Positions 8,364 through 16,539 of a stretch of 46,835 nucleotides of DNA are shown piece by piece; positions within the stretch are counted from its first letter, which is position 1; the number at the start of each line of letters is the position of its first letter. Where the stretch lies: contig DAOUSK010000003.1 in assembly GCA_030627265.1 (NCBI GenBank), positions 1 through 46,835 on the forward strand. The letters run 5' to 3'. The DNA is from Methylococcaceae bacterium. GTDB lineage: Bacteria; Pseudomonadota; Gammaproteobacteria; Methylococcales; Methylomonadaceae. Under the pieces are notes generated by a model that was given only the letters and a program-made list of their open reading frames with translations, searched no databases and was not told the DNA's origin. The position numbers and the translations under genes are program-made.

Positions 8364-9536
8364 CTATTGGCAATGCACTTCTGGCTGGTCATAGCCTAAA
8401 GTATCAAGTTCATTTTTAGGGTGTAAATACCCTTCTAATGGAGGAGTAGCAACAATGGATGTCGGGGCGGCTAATAAAACTGCTTGACGTAATTGACCAT
8501 TCCACGGACGAAAACTTAGCGGCCTTCCTTTATAACCTTGTAATTTAAATTTTTCACTTAATAAAAAAGTCTTCACCGAATCTGCGCTGATTTCTTTTGT
8601 CCGAGTCACGGCCTCACCAATAGACCTCAACGCTAAATAAGCCGCGTAATCTTCTTCTACCATTGGCCTACCCGCTAACGCTTTAAACCTATTTTGAATT
8701 TGTACCGCCCCCCACTGCTCATGAGTTTTATGCCACACCGTTGCTTTTAAACCTTGCGTGCCAATCACGGGTCTAGGTAACCAACTCCGATAACTCAAAT
8801 ATTCGCCAAATAAGCCCTGCTCATCCGCAACAACAAGCACATCATAATCACCCACTTGGGAAAATACAGGGACATCTGATTGCGCCGTTCTTCGTGCATC
8901 AAAACTATGCGTCCAAGTTTTTTCAGCAACAATTTTCATAGCAAACCTCTTAGCCGAGCGTTTTATTGCCTGCGCATATAACCGATCCTCAGCTGTATTC
9001 CCTACCACTAAAAACCATTTATTCCAGCGTTTTTTACGCATGTATTGCGCTAAAGCATCCGCTCGCATTGCCCGACTTGGTAGCATATGCAAGACATCCG
9101 ATAAACAATTTGTACTGCGCAGTGAATCGGTATCAGTTGCCACATCAAATAATAAAGCCTGCTGATTATTTAATGCGCTAATTTCAACTAACTGCTGTGC
9201 GGGTAAATTAACGATAATCAATTGATATTTATCTTTTAATAAACTTAAAAATACTGGTTTAATATCCGCATCTACCGGAACAATTTTTTGCTCTAAACGA
9301 TAAGCCTGCCCTGTGAATTTCCCGGTGGTATTATTATCATTTAAAGCAAGCTTAGCACCTTGCCAGCCTTTATCTTTAACAAACTCTTCCAAATTCGATA
9401 ACGCTGCGGCAGGCCTCTTTTCTTGAGTTAAATAAGCAACCTTGATCTCTTGTACGGGAGCTGAAAAAGCATTTTGATTAATGCCCAAAAACAATAGTAA
9501 TAAAAAAAAACTATAAAACTGAGAGGAACTAAACAT
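8364..9536 (-). CDS. ABC substrate-binding protein, PQQ-associated set
   Basis: A 390-residue periplasmic binding protein (branched-chain amino-acid-binding-like fold). An N-terminal signal peptide (FFLLLLFLGINQNAFSA) is followed by VQEIKVAYLTQ. The segment RKKRWNKWFLVVGNTAEDR is the cleft strand typical of these proteins, and PVIGTQGLKATVWHKTHEQW is a marked family stretch near residue 255. It is the first gene of the operon; the beta-propeller start lies 9 bp beyond its stop. The family (TIGR03863-type) is named for its link to PQQ-dependent alcohol dehydrogenase systems, common in methylotrophs. The ligand is not known. No PQQ dehydrogenase is in this window. Confidence 0.87.
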   Translation of the reverse strand: MFSSSQFYSFFLLLLFLGINQNAFSAPVQEIKVAYLTQEKRPAAALSNLEEFVKDKGWQGAKLALNDNNTTGKFTGQAYRLEQKIVPVDADIKPVFLSLLKDKYQLIIVNLPAQQLVEISALNNQQALLFDVATDTDSLRSTNCLSDVLHMLPSRAMRADALAQYMRKKRWNKWFLVVGNTAEDRLYAQAIKRSAKRFAMKIVAEKTWTHSFDARRTAQSDVPVFSQVGDYDVLVVADEQGLFGEYLSYRSWLPRPVIGTQGLKATVWHKTHEQWGAVQIQNRFKALAGRPMVEEDYAAYLALRSIGEAVTRTKEISADSVKTFLLSEKFKLQGYKGRPLSFRPWNGQLRQAVLLAAPTSIVATPPLEGYLHPKNELDTLGYDQPEVHCQ

Positions 9537-9720
9537 TTTTGAAACCTTAAAATCTCACTAGAATAAAAATCAATTACAGTCAGCAACTGGTTACACTAGC
9601 TTAGGGCGATTAATTGTAATAACTATCCTTATAATTCTGACTCTTATAAAAATAAGCCATAGATTCTTACATAAAGAAGCGTTATTATTACATTGAACTT
9701 ATTGTTTAGTGAGGTTTATC

Positions 9721-10122
9721 ATGGAAATAAATGCAAATTCATCCGTAGGCAGTGCTTCTAGCCAAGAGTACTTGGTTGGTCAAGCGACCCAAGAAGCAAA
9801 TAAAGAAAAGCCTAGTACCACACAGGAACAAGCTCCCTCTTCTCCAAGTAACGAGGATGTCATTATTTCATCTACTGGGGCTCAATTATCAGCTCGTGCA
9901 GAAGCCAGCGAAGAAAGTAATTCTGAAAATGATTCCGAACAAAGCCGTGAAGCCAATAAAACAGCAGATGCAACCCGACTAGAGAGCGACCAATCAACAG
10001 AAGAGTTTTCGACTGAAGAGCGCCTAAATAAACTCAATGACGCAGTACAAGAAAGCCCTGACGATGTTTACTCGGCCCAAGCGAATGTAACAGGAAGTGC
10101 AGTAGAGGCTTTATTCGTTTAA
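9721..10122 (+). CDS. Acidic low-complexity protein, unknown
   Basis: A 133-residue protein I do not recognise. The ATG at 9721 has a GAGG ribosome site 6 bp before it; an in-frame upstream ATG at 9709 lacks one. There is no signal peptide or membrane helix. The body is rich in Ser, Glu, Gln and Asn and is probably disordered. An ordered motif may lie at DVIISSTGAQLSARAEA, and the end is DVYSAQANVTGSAVEALF. It is followed 5 bp later by the MOSC gene, so the two are likely cotranscribed, though no functional link is evident. It is divergent from the PQQ-associated ABC operon. Confidence 0.65.
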   Translation: MEINANSSVGSASSQEYLVGQATQEANKEKPSTTQEQAPSSPSNEDVIISSTGAQLSARAEASEESNSENDSEQSREANKTADATRLESDQSTEEFSTEERLNKLNDAVQESPDDVYSAQANVTGSAVEALFV

Positions 10123-10127
10123 TATAG

Positions 10128-10946
10128 ATGAGCAAAATCAGCGCCATTTATATATACCCTGTTAAGTCGCTTTCTGGCATTCAATTAACTGAATCCAAAA
10201 TTATTGAAACAGGCTTTAAATATGACCGCCAATGGATGCTGGTTGATCAAAATAAGCAATTTTTATCACAGCGCCGCTTACCCAAAATGGCACTGATCAA
10301 AACCAAAATTAATAAGCAATCGCTTATTATTTCGGCACCCAACAAATCAGATTTAGTTTTATCCCTAACACCAAAAACTCAGCACTCAATTCATATCAAT
10401 ATTTGGGGTGAATACTGCGCTGCCGAAACCATCAGTCAACAGGCCAATCAATGGTTTAGTGATTTCTTAGATCAGCCATGCCAATTGGTTTATCAAGCAA
10501 AGAATAGTATTCGTCAAGTAGATCAAAATTTTTCCTCCCCTGATGACCGCGCAGCTTTTAGTGATGGCTTTCCATTTTTAATTACCTCAGAAGCCTCTCT
10601 TGCTCTTCTTAACAAACAAATGGGGCTCAATCTATCTATGGAGCGCTTTCGACCTAATATTGTCATTTCTGACTGTACAAGCTATGAAGAAGATACATGG
10701 CGTAAAATCAGGATTGGCTCAATAGACTTTAGACTGCCCAAACCCTGCTCACGCTGCTCTGTTCCCCAAATCGACCCAGCGACAGCAATAAGCGATAAAG
10801 AACCTTTGCGCACTTTATCCCAAACACGAAAATGGAATAATAAAGTATTTTTTGGGCAGAATGCTTTACATGATTCAACAGGTTTATTAAGAGTTGGCGA
10901 AACTATTAACATTATTGAAAGTGGTCTAGCTAACCCACCTCTGTAA
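10128..10946 (+). CDS. MOSC domain-containing protein
   Basis: A 272-residue protein with an N-terminal MOSC beta-barrel (ISAIYIYPVKSLSGIQL through FKYDRQWMLVD) and a C-terminal MOSC domain. The conserved segments are RFRPNIVISDC and the cysteine-bearing PKPCSRCSVPQIDP near residues 203-216. MOSC proteins act with the molybdenum cofactor (sulfur or molybdenum transfer, or N-hydroxylated base reduction in YcbX/YiiM). Unlike E. coli YcbX (about 370 residues), it lacks the C-terminal 2Fe-2S ferredoxin domain, so it is the short form also seen in mitochondrial MARC-like proteins. It is downstream of the acidic unknown at 9721. Confidence 0.9.
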   Translation: MSKISAIYIYPVKSLSGIQLTESKIIETGFKYDRQWMLVDQNKQFLSQRRLPKMALIKTKINKQSLIISAPNKSDLVLSLTPKTQHSIHINIWGEYCAAETISQQANQWFSDFLDQPCQLVYQAKNSIRQVDQNFSSPDDRAAFSDGFPFLITSEASLALLNKQMGLNLSMERFRPNIVISDCTSYEEDTWRKIRIGSIDFRLPKPCSRCSVPQIDPATAISDKEPLRTLSQTRKWNNKVFFGQNALHDSTGLLRVGETINIIESGLANPPL

Positions 10947-11353
10947 GTGAGTTATTCCCTTAAACTTCATACACAATCCTGAAGGTCCGAGTATACCTTT
11001 TCACAAACAATAATTTTCTGAATACTGGTTTATGAGCAAGTTTTTTGATCATTTTTTATTTATCTGATTTTTTCATGCAGAATTTTGCAATCAATAAAAG
11101 AAAACATATATCACTCTATACCTATTTTCTGCTACCATTTACCGCATTGCAATAAGGCTTATTTAATCACTAACATTTAAATCCAACACTTATCTCACCA
11201 CCATCAGGTAAAGCTCTGATTTAAAAAACACACCCCATAAACCATGAAAATCAGATGATTACTTACAACCAATATTTGCGGTAAATTTTCGATTTTGCAT
11301 CGCCTCATTTGTTATAAATAAAACCCCTCATTCCTTAATATCTCCAATCAACT
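10947..11353. other. 407-bp region without a gene
   Basis: No ORF with a ribosome site, tRNA or classic terminator is visible. A long-range inverted repeat joins 11062-11077 (ATCTGATTTTTTCATG) and 11243-11256 (CATGAAAATCAGAT); the arms differ by two extra T and are 165 bp apart. A TATAAA at 11313-11318 may be part of a pyrF promoter, but no good -35 sits at the right distance. Confidence 0.5.
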
Positions 11354-12076
11354 ATGACTCAAAATTTTATCTCTCAAAAAAACATACCAACGCCTGAACG
11401 CTTAATTATGGCATTAGACTTTCCTAGCATTGACGAAGCTAAAGCGATGGTTGAAGAGCTCGGGGACTCCGTTATATTTTATAAAGTCGGCATGGAAATT
11501 TTTATGTCAGGCGATTATTTTGCATTTATTGAGTGGCTAAAAGCACGTAATAAGAAAATTTTTGTCGATCTTAAGTTTTTTGATATTCCAGCTACCGTTG
11601 GACGTGCAATTAAGGCGTTAAGTAGTAAAGGCGTTGATATGGCAACCATTCATGGTAATGATTCTATTATGGAAGCTGCCGCCAAGGATAAAGGGGATTT
11701 AAAAGTCCTTGCCGTTACCGCTTTAACTAGCTTAGACCGAGGGGATTTAGATGACCTAGGCTTTCAATGTGATGTGCAAAATTTAGTCTTATCTCGCGCT
11801 AAACGAGCTTTATCTATTGGCTGTGACGGCATTGTTTCTTCGGGCTTAGAAGTGCCCATGCTACGTGAACAGTTAGATCATAAACTACTGGTTATTACAC
11901 CTGGCGTTCGTCCTGTTGATAATCGCGTAGAGGATGACCAAAAACGAGTGGTTACCGTTGAGCAGGCTTTTCAAAATGGGGCGGATTATATTGTTATTGG
12001 CCGCCCGGTTCGCGATGCTAACGATAGCAAAGCAATGGCTGAAAAAATTCAGCGTCAAATTGCTTCACAGTTTTAA
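11354..12076 (+). CDS. pyrF: Orotidine 5'-phosphate decarboxylase
   Basis: Converts orotidine monophosphate to UMP, the final step of de novo pyrimidine synthesis in the cytoplasm. A 240-residue TIM-barrel protein of the usual size. The catalytic Lys/Asp motif is VDLKFFDIPATV (about 72-83), the substrate Lys is in FYKVGMEIF, and the phosphate-binding end is IVIGRPVRDAND. It is monocistronic: 407 bp of non-coding DNA precede it, and a dispersed repeat (12109-12150) follows. Confidence 0.96.
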   Translation: MTQNFISQKNIPTPERLIMALDFPSIDEAKAMVEELGDSVIFYKVGMEIFMSGDYFAFIEWLKARNKKIFVDLKFFDIPATVGRAIKALSSKGVDMATIHGNDSIMEAAAKDKGDLKVLAVTALTSLDRGDLDDLGFQCDVQNLVLSRAKRALSIGCDGIVSSGLEVPMLREQLDHKLLVITPGVRPVDNRVEDDQKRVVTVEQAFQNGADYIVIGRPVRDANDSKAMAEKIQRQIASQF

Positions 12077-12108
12077 TCACGACTAATGATGAGCTGAACA
12101 ATGCTGTT

Positions 12109-12150
12109 GATGGGTTTTGCAAAAAGACGCTTTACCCACCCCGCATAAAA
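12109..12150 (+). repeat. Dispersed palindromic repeat, copy A
   Basis: A palindromic unit beginning GATGGGTTTTGC and continuing through ACGCTTTACCCACC to GCATAA. It matches, in opposite orientation, the unit at 38626-38664 with a few substitutions, including the flanking GCATAA. The outer arms GGGT/ACCC and inner GC-rich arms can form a hairpin. It lies between the convergent pyrF and HIT genes. It resembles the REP-like GATGGGT...ACCCATC elements of many proteobacterial genomes. Confidence 0.75.
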
Positions 12151-12201
12151 CCTTGCACACAATATGCATCAGGGTTTAAGCATCAATCTATTGAGATGGG
12201 A

Positions 12202-12540
12202 TTAGCCTGGCGGCCATTGCATCTGTCTTTTTGCTAATAAATGAAGGTGTAAATGCCCTACTTCTTGCCCACCGTCTTTATTGCAATTGATAACCGTGCG
12301 GTATCCTGATTCTTCAACACCTTCAAGCTTGGCTATTTTAACGACTGTTTGCAATAAAATACCTGCTATATCATTTTCACCACATTCATTTAAAGTAGCA
12401 ATATGCTGCTTGGGAATGACCAAAATATGAACGGGAGCTTGTGGGTTAATATCTCTAAAAGCTAATACCCTCTCATCTTCATAAACAATATCTGGTATTA
12501 TTTCTTTTTCTACCATCTTACAAAATAAACAATCACTCAT
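12202..12540 (-). CDS. hinT: HIT-family nucleotide hydrolase (HinT-like)
   Basis: A 112-residue histidine-triad protein; HinT-type enzymes split purine nucleoside phosphoramidates such as AMP-lysine. The N-terminus carries CLFCKM, the conserved VYEDERVLAFRDINPQAPVH segment follows, and the active-site triad is HLHLHLL near residue 97. Length and motif order are typical of the bacterial HinT branch. The gene follows recR by 9 bp and ends the dnaX-ybaB-recR operon. No terminator is obvious; the dispersed repeat lies about 50 bp beyond. Confidence 0.93.
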   Translation of the reverse strand: MSDCLFCKMVEKEIIPDIVYEDERVLAFRDINPQAPVHILVIPKQHIATLNECGENDIAGILLQTVVKIAKLEGVEESGYRTVINCNKDGGQEVGHLHLHLLAKRQMQWPPG

Positions 12541-12549
12541 AATTTATTC

Positions 12550-13152
12550 TCACTCAATAATTCGTCTACCCGAAAATGCATGGGCTAATGTAGAGCTATC
12601 TAAAAATTCAAGTTCGCCACCAACAGGCACCCCTTGTGCTAGTCGACTTACTTTAATTTTATATTGTTGTGCAATTTGTGCAATAAAATGCGCAGTAGCC
12701 TCACCCTCAACCGTTGCATTGGTTGCCAAAATAAGTTCCGTCACTCCATTACTCTCTAATTGCTGCTCTAAAATATCTAGGCCAATTTCTTCAGGACCAA
12801 TACCGTCTAAAGGTGATAGCCGTCCATTTAAGACAAAAAATTGCCCATTATAATCATTTGCTTGGCTAATAACCCAAACATCTGCTGGGCTCTCAACAAC
12901 GCAGATAGTTTTCTCATTACGTTTAGGGCTACGACAAAGCTCACATAACTCATATTCCGATAGTGTTCTGCATTGTTTACAATATTGAAGCTTATCAACA
13001 GCAACTTGTAATACTTTAGCTAAATTACCTGCACCACCTCGATCACGCTGAAATAAATGCAATGCCATGCGCTGTGCCGATTTAGGCCCTACGCCTGGTA
13101 AGCAACATAGCGCATCAATAACATCGGTTAATAAGCCTTGTTTTTGTAGCAT
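12550..13152 (-). CDS. recR: Recombination mediator protein RecR
   Basis: A 200-residue protein of the RecFOR pathway that helps load RecA at single-strand gaps. An N-terminal helix-hairpin-helix (LCCLPGVGPKSAQRMA) is followed by a four-cysteine zinc finger (CKQCRTLSEYELCELC, about 57-72), a Toprim domain (ICVVESPADVWVI to ATVEGEATA) and a C-terminal Walker-B-like end (RLAQGVPVGGELEFLD). The start overlaps the ybaB stop (TAATG), so translation is coupled. The dnaX-ybaB-recR order is the standard gammaproteobacterial one. Confidence 0.97.
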   Translation of the reverse strand: MLQKQGLLTDVIDALCCLPGVGPKSAQRMALHLFQRDRGGAGNLAKVLQVAVDKLQYCKQCRTLSEYELCELCRSPKRNEKTICVVESPADVWVISQANDYNGQFFVLNGRLSPLDGIGPEEIGLDILEQQLESNGVTELILATNATVEGEATAHFIAQIAQQYKIKVSRLAQGVPVGGELEFLDSSTLAHAFSGRRIIE

Positions 13153-13475
13153 TAGAATGGCATCTGAAAACCAGGAGGTAGCGGCATACCAGAAGTAACC
13201 TCGGTCATTTTTTCTTTTTTAATTTTAGAAACTTTATGAACCGCATCATTAATAGCTGCTGCCACTAAATCTTCTAGCATTTCTTTATCATCACCTACTA
13301 GAGCATCATCAATAGAAACTTTGCGAACTTCTCTCGTTCCAGTCATTAAAATACTGACCATACCGCCGCCTGATTCACCGGTTACCTCGATCGCTGCAAG
13401 TTCTTTTTTAACATTCTGCATATCTTCTTGCATTTTTTGTGCTTGCTGCATAATGTTACCTAATGCACCTTTCAT
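13152..13475 (-). CDS. ybaB: YbaB/EbfC nucleoid-associated protein
   Basis: A small dimeric DNA-binding protein of 107 residues from the ATG at 13475. That start sits 6 bp after AGAGGA; an in-frame ATG at 13481 overlaps the dnaX stop but has no spacing from the ribosome site. The pattern [19 protein letters not shown], then [19 protein letters not shown] and the C-terminal [10 protein letters not shown] is the family signature. It is encoded between dnaX and recR as in most gammaproteobacteria. Confidence 0.95.
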   Translation of the reverse strand: MKGALGNIMQQAQKMQEDMQNVKKELAAIEVTGESGGGMVSILMTGTREVRKVSIDDALVGDDKEMLEDLVAAAINDAVHKVSKIKKEKMTEVTSGMPLPPGFQMPF

Positions 13476-13477
13476 AC

Positions 13478-15076
13478 TCATTCCTCTTTATGTTCTACAG
13501 GCTCTACTGAACCCGGAATTATTCGGGCATCAAAATTTGTTTTTAATGCTTGTATATTTTCACTCGCATCAATTGCTTCCACCGCTTCTTGTTGCCGGTT
13601 GATTTTTGCTTGCTGTATTTTTACAGCCGGGGTGTCTAATGAAACTTTTTCGGCTTTAATTAATAACTTTATCGGCTTAGAAAAATAGCTTTGTAACGCA
13701 GCTTCTAATTTTTCTTCTTGTCGCGGCGTTCTTACTTGTTTAGGATCCAGAATTAACTGACACTTTTTGTCATCGACACTTTCAAGAATGCAGTTATTTG
13801 CTAACTCTCGTGTTAAGCCTGAAAGATTAAGCGCCTGCACAATGTCACTCCATTCATGCCCTGAACTTTGCTTAGCAGGCTTTACGGGGGGAGGAGTAAC
13901 AACAGTTACTGGGTTTACAGTCTTAAGTTTAGCTGGTTGCAACTGTGCTTTTATTGGTTGACCGCTAGGGATAACCCCATTTTTTTCCACTCCCTTTTTT
14001 ACAGGAGTAAAGGTAAGCATTCTTAACATAAGCATCTCAAACCCAGATTTAGGGTTTGGTGCTAAATTTAAATCCTTTTGGCCCAATAAAGCAATCTGAT
14101 AATACAACTGCAACTCTTCTGCAGAAAATAAAGCACTTAACTCTGCCAACAACTCTTGATCATCAGCACCTGAAAAATTAGGAACCATTTTCACCAATGA
14201 TAGCTGATGTATCATTTCTATTATTTGTTGTAATAATTTTAAAAAATCTGGTGATAGCTCGGAGATGTCTTGTACTTGCTGTAAAATCGCTTCGGCATCC
14301 GCATCAGCAAGGGATCGTAATAACTGCTCTACCGGCTGTTGCGCCATGGTACCAAGCATGCTGTTGACGACATCACTATTAACATCGCCATCACCAAAAA
14401 CAATTGCCTGATCTAATAAGCTAAGACCATCACGCATACTTCCATCAGCACTTCGTGCTAATAATTTAATTGCCGAATCAGTGAATGTAATCTTTTCTTC
14501 GCCCAATATATAGGCCATTTGCTGAGTAATTTGACTAATGCTAAGGCGTTTTAAATTGAACTGTAAACAGCGTGATAAAACAGTGACAGGAATTTTTTGT
14601 GGGTCGGTAGTCGCTAATAAGAATTTCACATGTTCCGGTGGCTCTTCTAACGTTTTAAGTAACGCATTAAAACTATGGCCCGATAACATATGCACCTCAT
14701 CAATGAGATACACTTTAAATTTAGCTTGGTTTGGTGCGTATTGCGCGTTATCTAAAAGATCTCTGGTGTCTTCTACTTTTGTGCGTGATGCAGCATCCAC
14801 TTCTATTAAATCTAAAAATCGCCCTTCATCGAGTGCTAAGCAATTATCACATTGACCACAGGGGTTAAAGTTTTGTAGGTTTTCACAATTGATCGCTTTG
14901 GCAAGAATTCTAGCAATGCTGGTTTTACCAACACCTCTTGTTCCTGTAAATAAATAAGCGTGATGTAATCGGTCATGCTGTAAAGCATTAATTAGGGATG
15001 TACTGACGTGTTCTTGACCAACAATTTCAGTGAAATTATGGGGGCGCCATTTTCTGGCAAGTACCTGATGACTCAT
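13478..15076 (-). CDS. dnaX: DNA polymerase III subunits tau and gamma
   Basis: The clamp-loader ATPase that assembles the replisome; 532 residues from the ATG at 15076 ([12 protein letters not shown]). A longer in-frame extension to 15133 would run through the SRP RNA gene and is not used. Walker A is GTRGVGKTS, the four-cysteine zinc site is around [16 protein letters not shown], Walker B is LIDEVHML and the sensor segment is [18 protein letters not shown]. After about residue 360 comes the tau linker and C-terminal domain. At 13994-14000 the message carries the slippery heptamer A-AAA-AAG in the frame used in E. coli dnaX; a -1 shift adds GSGKKWGYP and stops at TAG 13965-13967, giving a gamma-like product of about 370 residues. 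Confidence 0.96.
   Translation of the reverse strand: MSHQVLARKWRPHNFTEIVGQEHVSTSLINALQHDRLHHAYLFTGTRGVGKTSIARILAKAINCENLQNFNPCGQCDNCLALDEGRFLDLIEVDAASRTKVEDTRDLLDNAQYAPNQAKFKVYLIDEVHMLSGHSFNALLKTLEEPPEHVKFLLATTDPQKIPVTVLSRCLQFNLKRLSISQITQQMAYILGEEKITFTDSAIKLLARSADGSMRDGLSLLDQAIVFGDGDVNSDVVNSMLGTMAQQPVEQLLRSLADADAEAILQQVQDISELSPDFLKLLQQIIEMIHQLSLVKMVPNFSGADDQELLAELSALFSAEELQLYYQIALLGQKDLNLAPNPKSGFEMLMLRMLTFTPVKKGVEKNGVIPSGQPIKAQLQPAKLKTVNPVTVVTPPPVKPAKQSSGHEWSDIVQALNLSGLTRELANNCILESVDDKKCQLILDPKQVRTPRQEEKLEAALQSYFSKPIKLLIKAEKVSLDTPAVKIQQAKINRQQEAVEAIDASENIQALKTNFDARIIPGSVEPVEHKEE
13965..14000 (-). promoter_or_regulatory. Candidate programmed -1 frameshift site in dnaX
   Basis: On the minus strand the heptamer A AAA AAG (14000 to 13994) is read GTA-AAA-AAG in the tau frame (V359-K360-K361). 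After slippage the next codons are GGG AGT GGA, ending at TAG (13967-13965). G-rich GGGAGTGG and GGGGTT can pair with the downstream TCCC to form a modest stem. No strong Shine-Dalgarno-like stimulator is seen upstream, unlike E. coli. Confidence 0.7.
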
Positions 15077-15105
15077 GACAGAGTAGTGGAATTTAAGATT
15101 TGGGC

Positions 15106-15215
15106 GGAAACCATGCCAGCCACATCTCGGCACACGAGTTTTCTGCTACCGTTGCTCCCTTCCAGGCCTGGCGGAGTTGACAGAATATCGTTGCGAGAGG
15201 ACCGACACAGTAACC
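15106..15215 (-). ncRNA. ffs: Signal recognition particle 4.5S RNA
   Basis: A bacterial small SRP RNA that binds Ffh and targets membrane proteins. On the minus strand the apical region reads GGCCTGGAAGGGAGCA, the conserved GGAAG tetraloop context, flanked by CTCTCGCAACG and CGTGTGCCGAGATG as in E. coli ffs. The ends GGTTACTGTGTC and GGCATGGTTTCC pair, with a few mismatches, to close the long stem, which sets the limits at about 15106 and 15215. It lies just upstream of dnaX on the same strand, and only 29 bp separate it from the dnaX start. Confidence 0.94.
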
Positions 15216-15249
15216 ATAATGTCGACAACCAATGCGTTGAAGAACAGCT

Positions 15250-15278
15250 ATTATGTGTGATTTGGACATTCAATTCAA
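15250..15278 (-). promoter_or_regulatory. Sigma70 promoter of the SRP RNA (and dnaX)
   Basis: Minus-strand -35 TTGAAT (15273-15278) and -10 CATAAT (15250-15255) are spaced 17 bp apart. Transcription should begin near 15243, giving a short leader before the mature 4.5S RNA. The dnaX start is 139 bp beyond the start site, and no terminator lies between, so this promoter may also feed dnaX. Confidence 0.7.
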
Positions 15279-15335
15279 GGAAAAAATAGTATATTTTTAA
15301 AAAAAATACCTCAAAAATAAAAAAGTCTAATTAAA

Positions 15336-16538
15336 TCAAAAAGGAAAGCTCAAAATAATTCGCCTATTCATTGCGCGCCCCTCTCTTGTTCGGTTCGTTG
15401 CAAGCGGTCTGCTAGTCCCATAAGCACGAACAATTATTTTTTCTGGAGCAAGCCCTTGTGCTAATAAATATTTTTTAACTACGTCCCCTCGTTGCTGAGA
15501 AAGCCTTTTATAATTCTTTCGGCTTGCCGTTCTATCACTGTGAGCATTAATAATTAAAGGCTTTTTCTGTACCAGCATGTATTTAGCGGCAAGGTTTAAG
15601 CGTAACTTAGCCTCTTTCGTTAAATAAAACCGTCCTTCTGCATATTTATATGTTTTGAGTACATCAGGGCCAAAAATATGAGATCGAATAGTATTCACTT
15701 GTGTTTTTATATTGGGCACAAAAAAACTAGGCTTAACCGAAATTCGACTTTTTTTAACCCCTTTTTGCTTTAAATACTCTATGACAGATTGTGCTCTGCG
15801 GTTATAAAGCTTACCATCTACCTTTCCTGTCGTAGAGGTCTCACTCACCAGGACTAATTTAGATTTTGGTAATACTGTTAAATAAAATGCTATTTTATCT
15901 AGCGCTGACTGAGCACCTTTCAGCACGGATGAGCTGCCTTCAGGGTAATAAAAGACTTTATCCTGAAAAGATTTCAGCGCATAAGGGATTAATTTTTCTC
16001 TACATAACAAAAAATCTTCATAACTCGATGAAAATTTAATAGCAGATGAGATAACTTTCACATACTCTTCTTTGCCTGTGCCATCCAGCTGAGCATAAGT
16101 AAACACGGGAAATTGCTTAGCCAACAAAGCGACAGCTAGATTTTCAGCATTTTTTTCAAAAATAGAAAAATATTTAGATTTTTTTCGACGATCTATATAA
16201 AGGGGGTAATTATGTAAAGAGGGATATTCATGCATCCAAGGACCAGGGAGAACGGAAAGATTCCCTTTAGATACCGGAGTTAAAGTAGAGTTTTTATGAT
16301 ACAAGCCGAACTGCAATACCTCTTCAGGTTTAATGGAAAAAAACACTTCCCCATAATTCTCTATTGCTTGAGTTAGCTCACATTGTAAACGACTGCTTTT
16401 TGCTTGCCAGGTTTCTTCTAAAGTAAAGGTTGCTGTATATTCAACCGCTACAGCTTGTGTACTATAAAAAACAACCCAACAAATAAATAGGACTTTATAT
16501 CGCTTAAATACAGTAGAGACTTTAAATAAAGACAACAA
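15336..16538 (-). CDS. motY: MotY-like flagellar ring protein with two OmpA-like domains
   Basis: A 400-residue exported protein. After an N-terminal signal segment (VLFICWVVFYSTQAVA) comes a region typical of the MotY N-domain (TWQAKSSRLQCELTQAIENYGEVFF in two parts, about 44-68), which in Vibrio binds the basal-body T ring. Two OmpA-like peptidoglycan-binding modules follow: about 193-270 (ending LYNRRAQSVIEYLKQKGV) and about 300-398 (INAHSDRTASRKNYKRLSQQ, then RAYGTSRPL and NRRI). Known MotY proteins are near 290 residues with one such domain. The start is a TTG 1 bp after the DUF2802 stop; no ATG is available. It is the last gene of the flagellar run. Confidence 0.82.
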   Translation of the reverse strand: MLSLFKVSTVFKRYKVLFICWVVFYSTQAVAVEYTATFTLEETWQAKSSRLQCELTQAIENYGEVFFSIKPEEVLQFGLYHKNSTLTPVSKGNLSVLPGPWMHEYPSLHNYPLYIDRRKKSKYFSIFEKNAENLAVALLAKQFPVFTYAQLDGTGKEEYVKVISSAIKFSSSYEDFLLCREKLIPYALKSFQDKVFYYPEGSSSVLKGAQSALDKIAFYLTVLPKSKLVLVSETSTTGKVDGKLYNRRAQSVIEYLKQKGVKKSRISVKPSFFVPNIKTQVNTIRSHIFGPDVLKTYKYAEGRFYLTKEAKLRLNLAAKYMLVQKKPLIINAHSDRTASRKNYKRLSQQRGDVVKKYLLAQGLAPEKIIVRAYGTSRPLATNRTREGRAMNRRIILSFPF

Positions 16539-16539
16539 C

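Noticed and set aside
15076-15133. N-terminal extension of DnaX by 19 residues
   Set aside because: It would run through the SRP RNA gene; DnaX proteins begin at the [12 protein letters not shown]-type start at 15076.
15008-15289. Small ORFs on both strands around 15.0-15.3 kb
   Set aside because: They overlap the 4.5S RNA and the dnaX start and have no support of their own.
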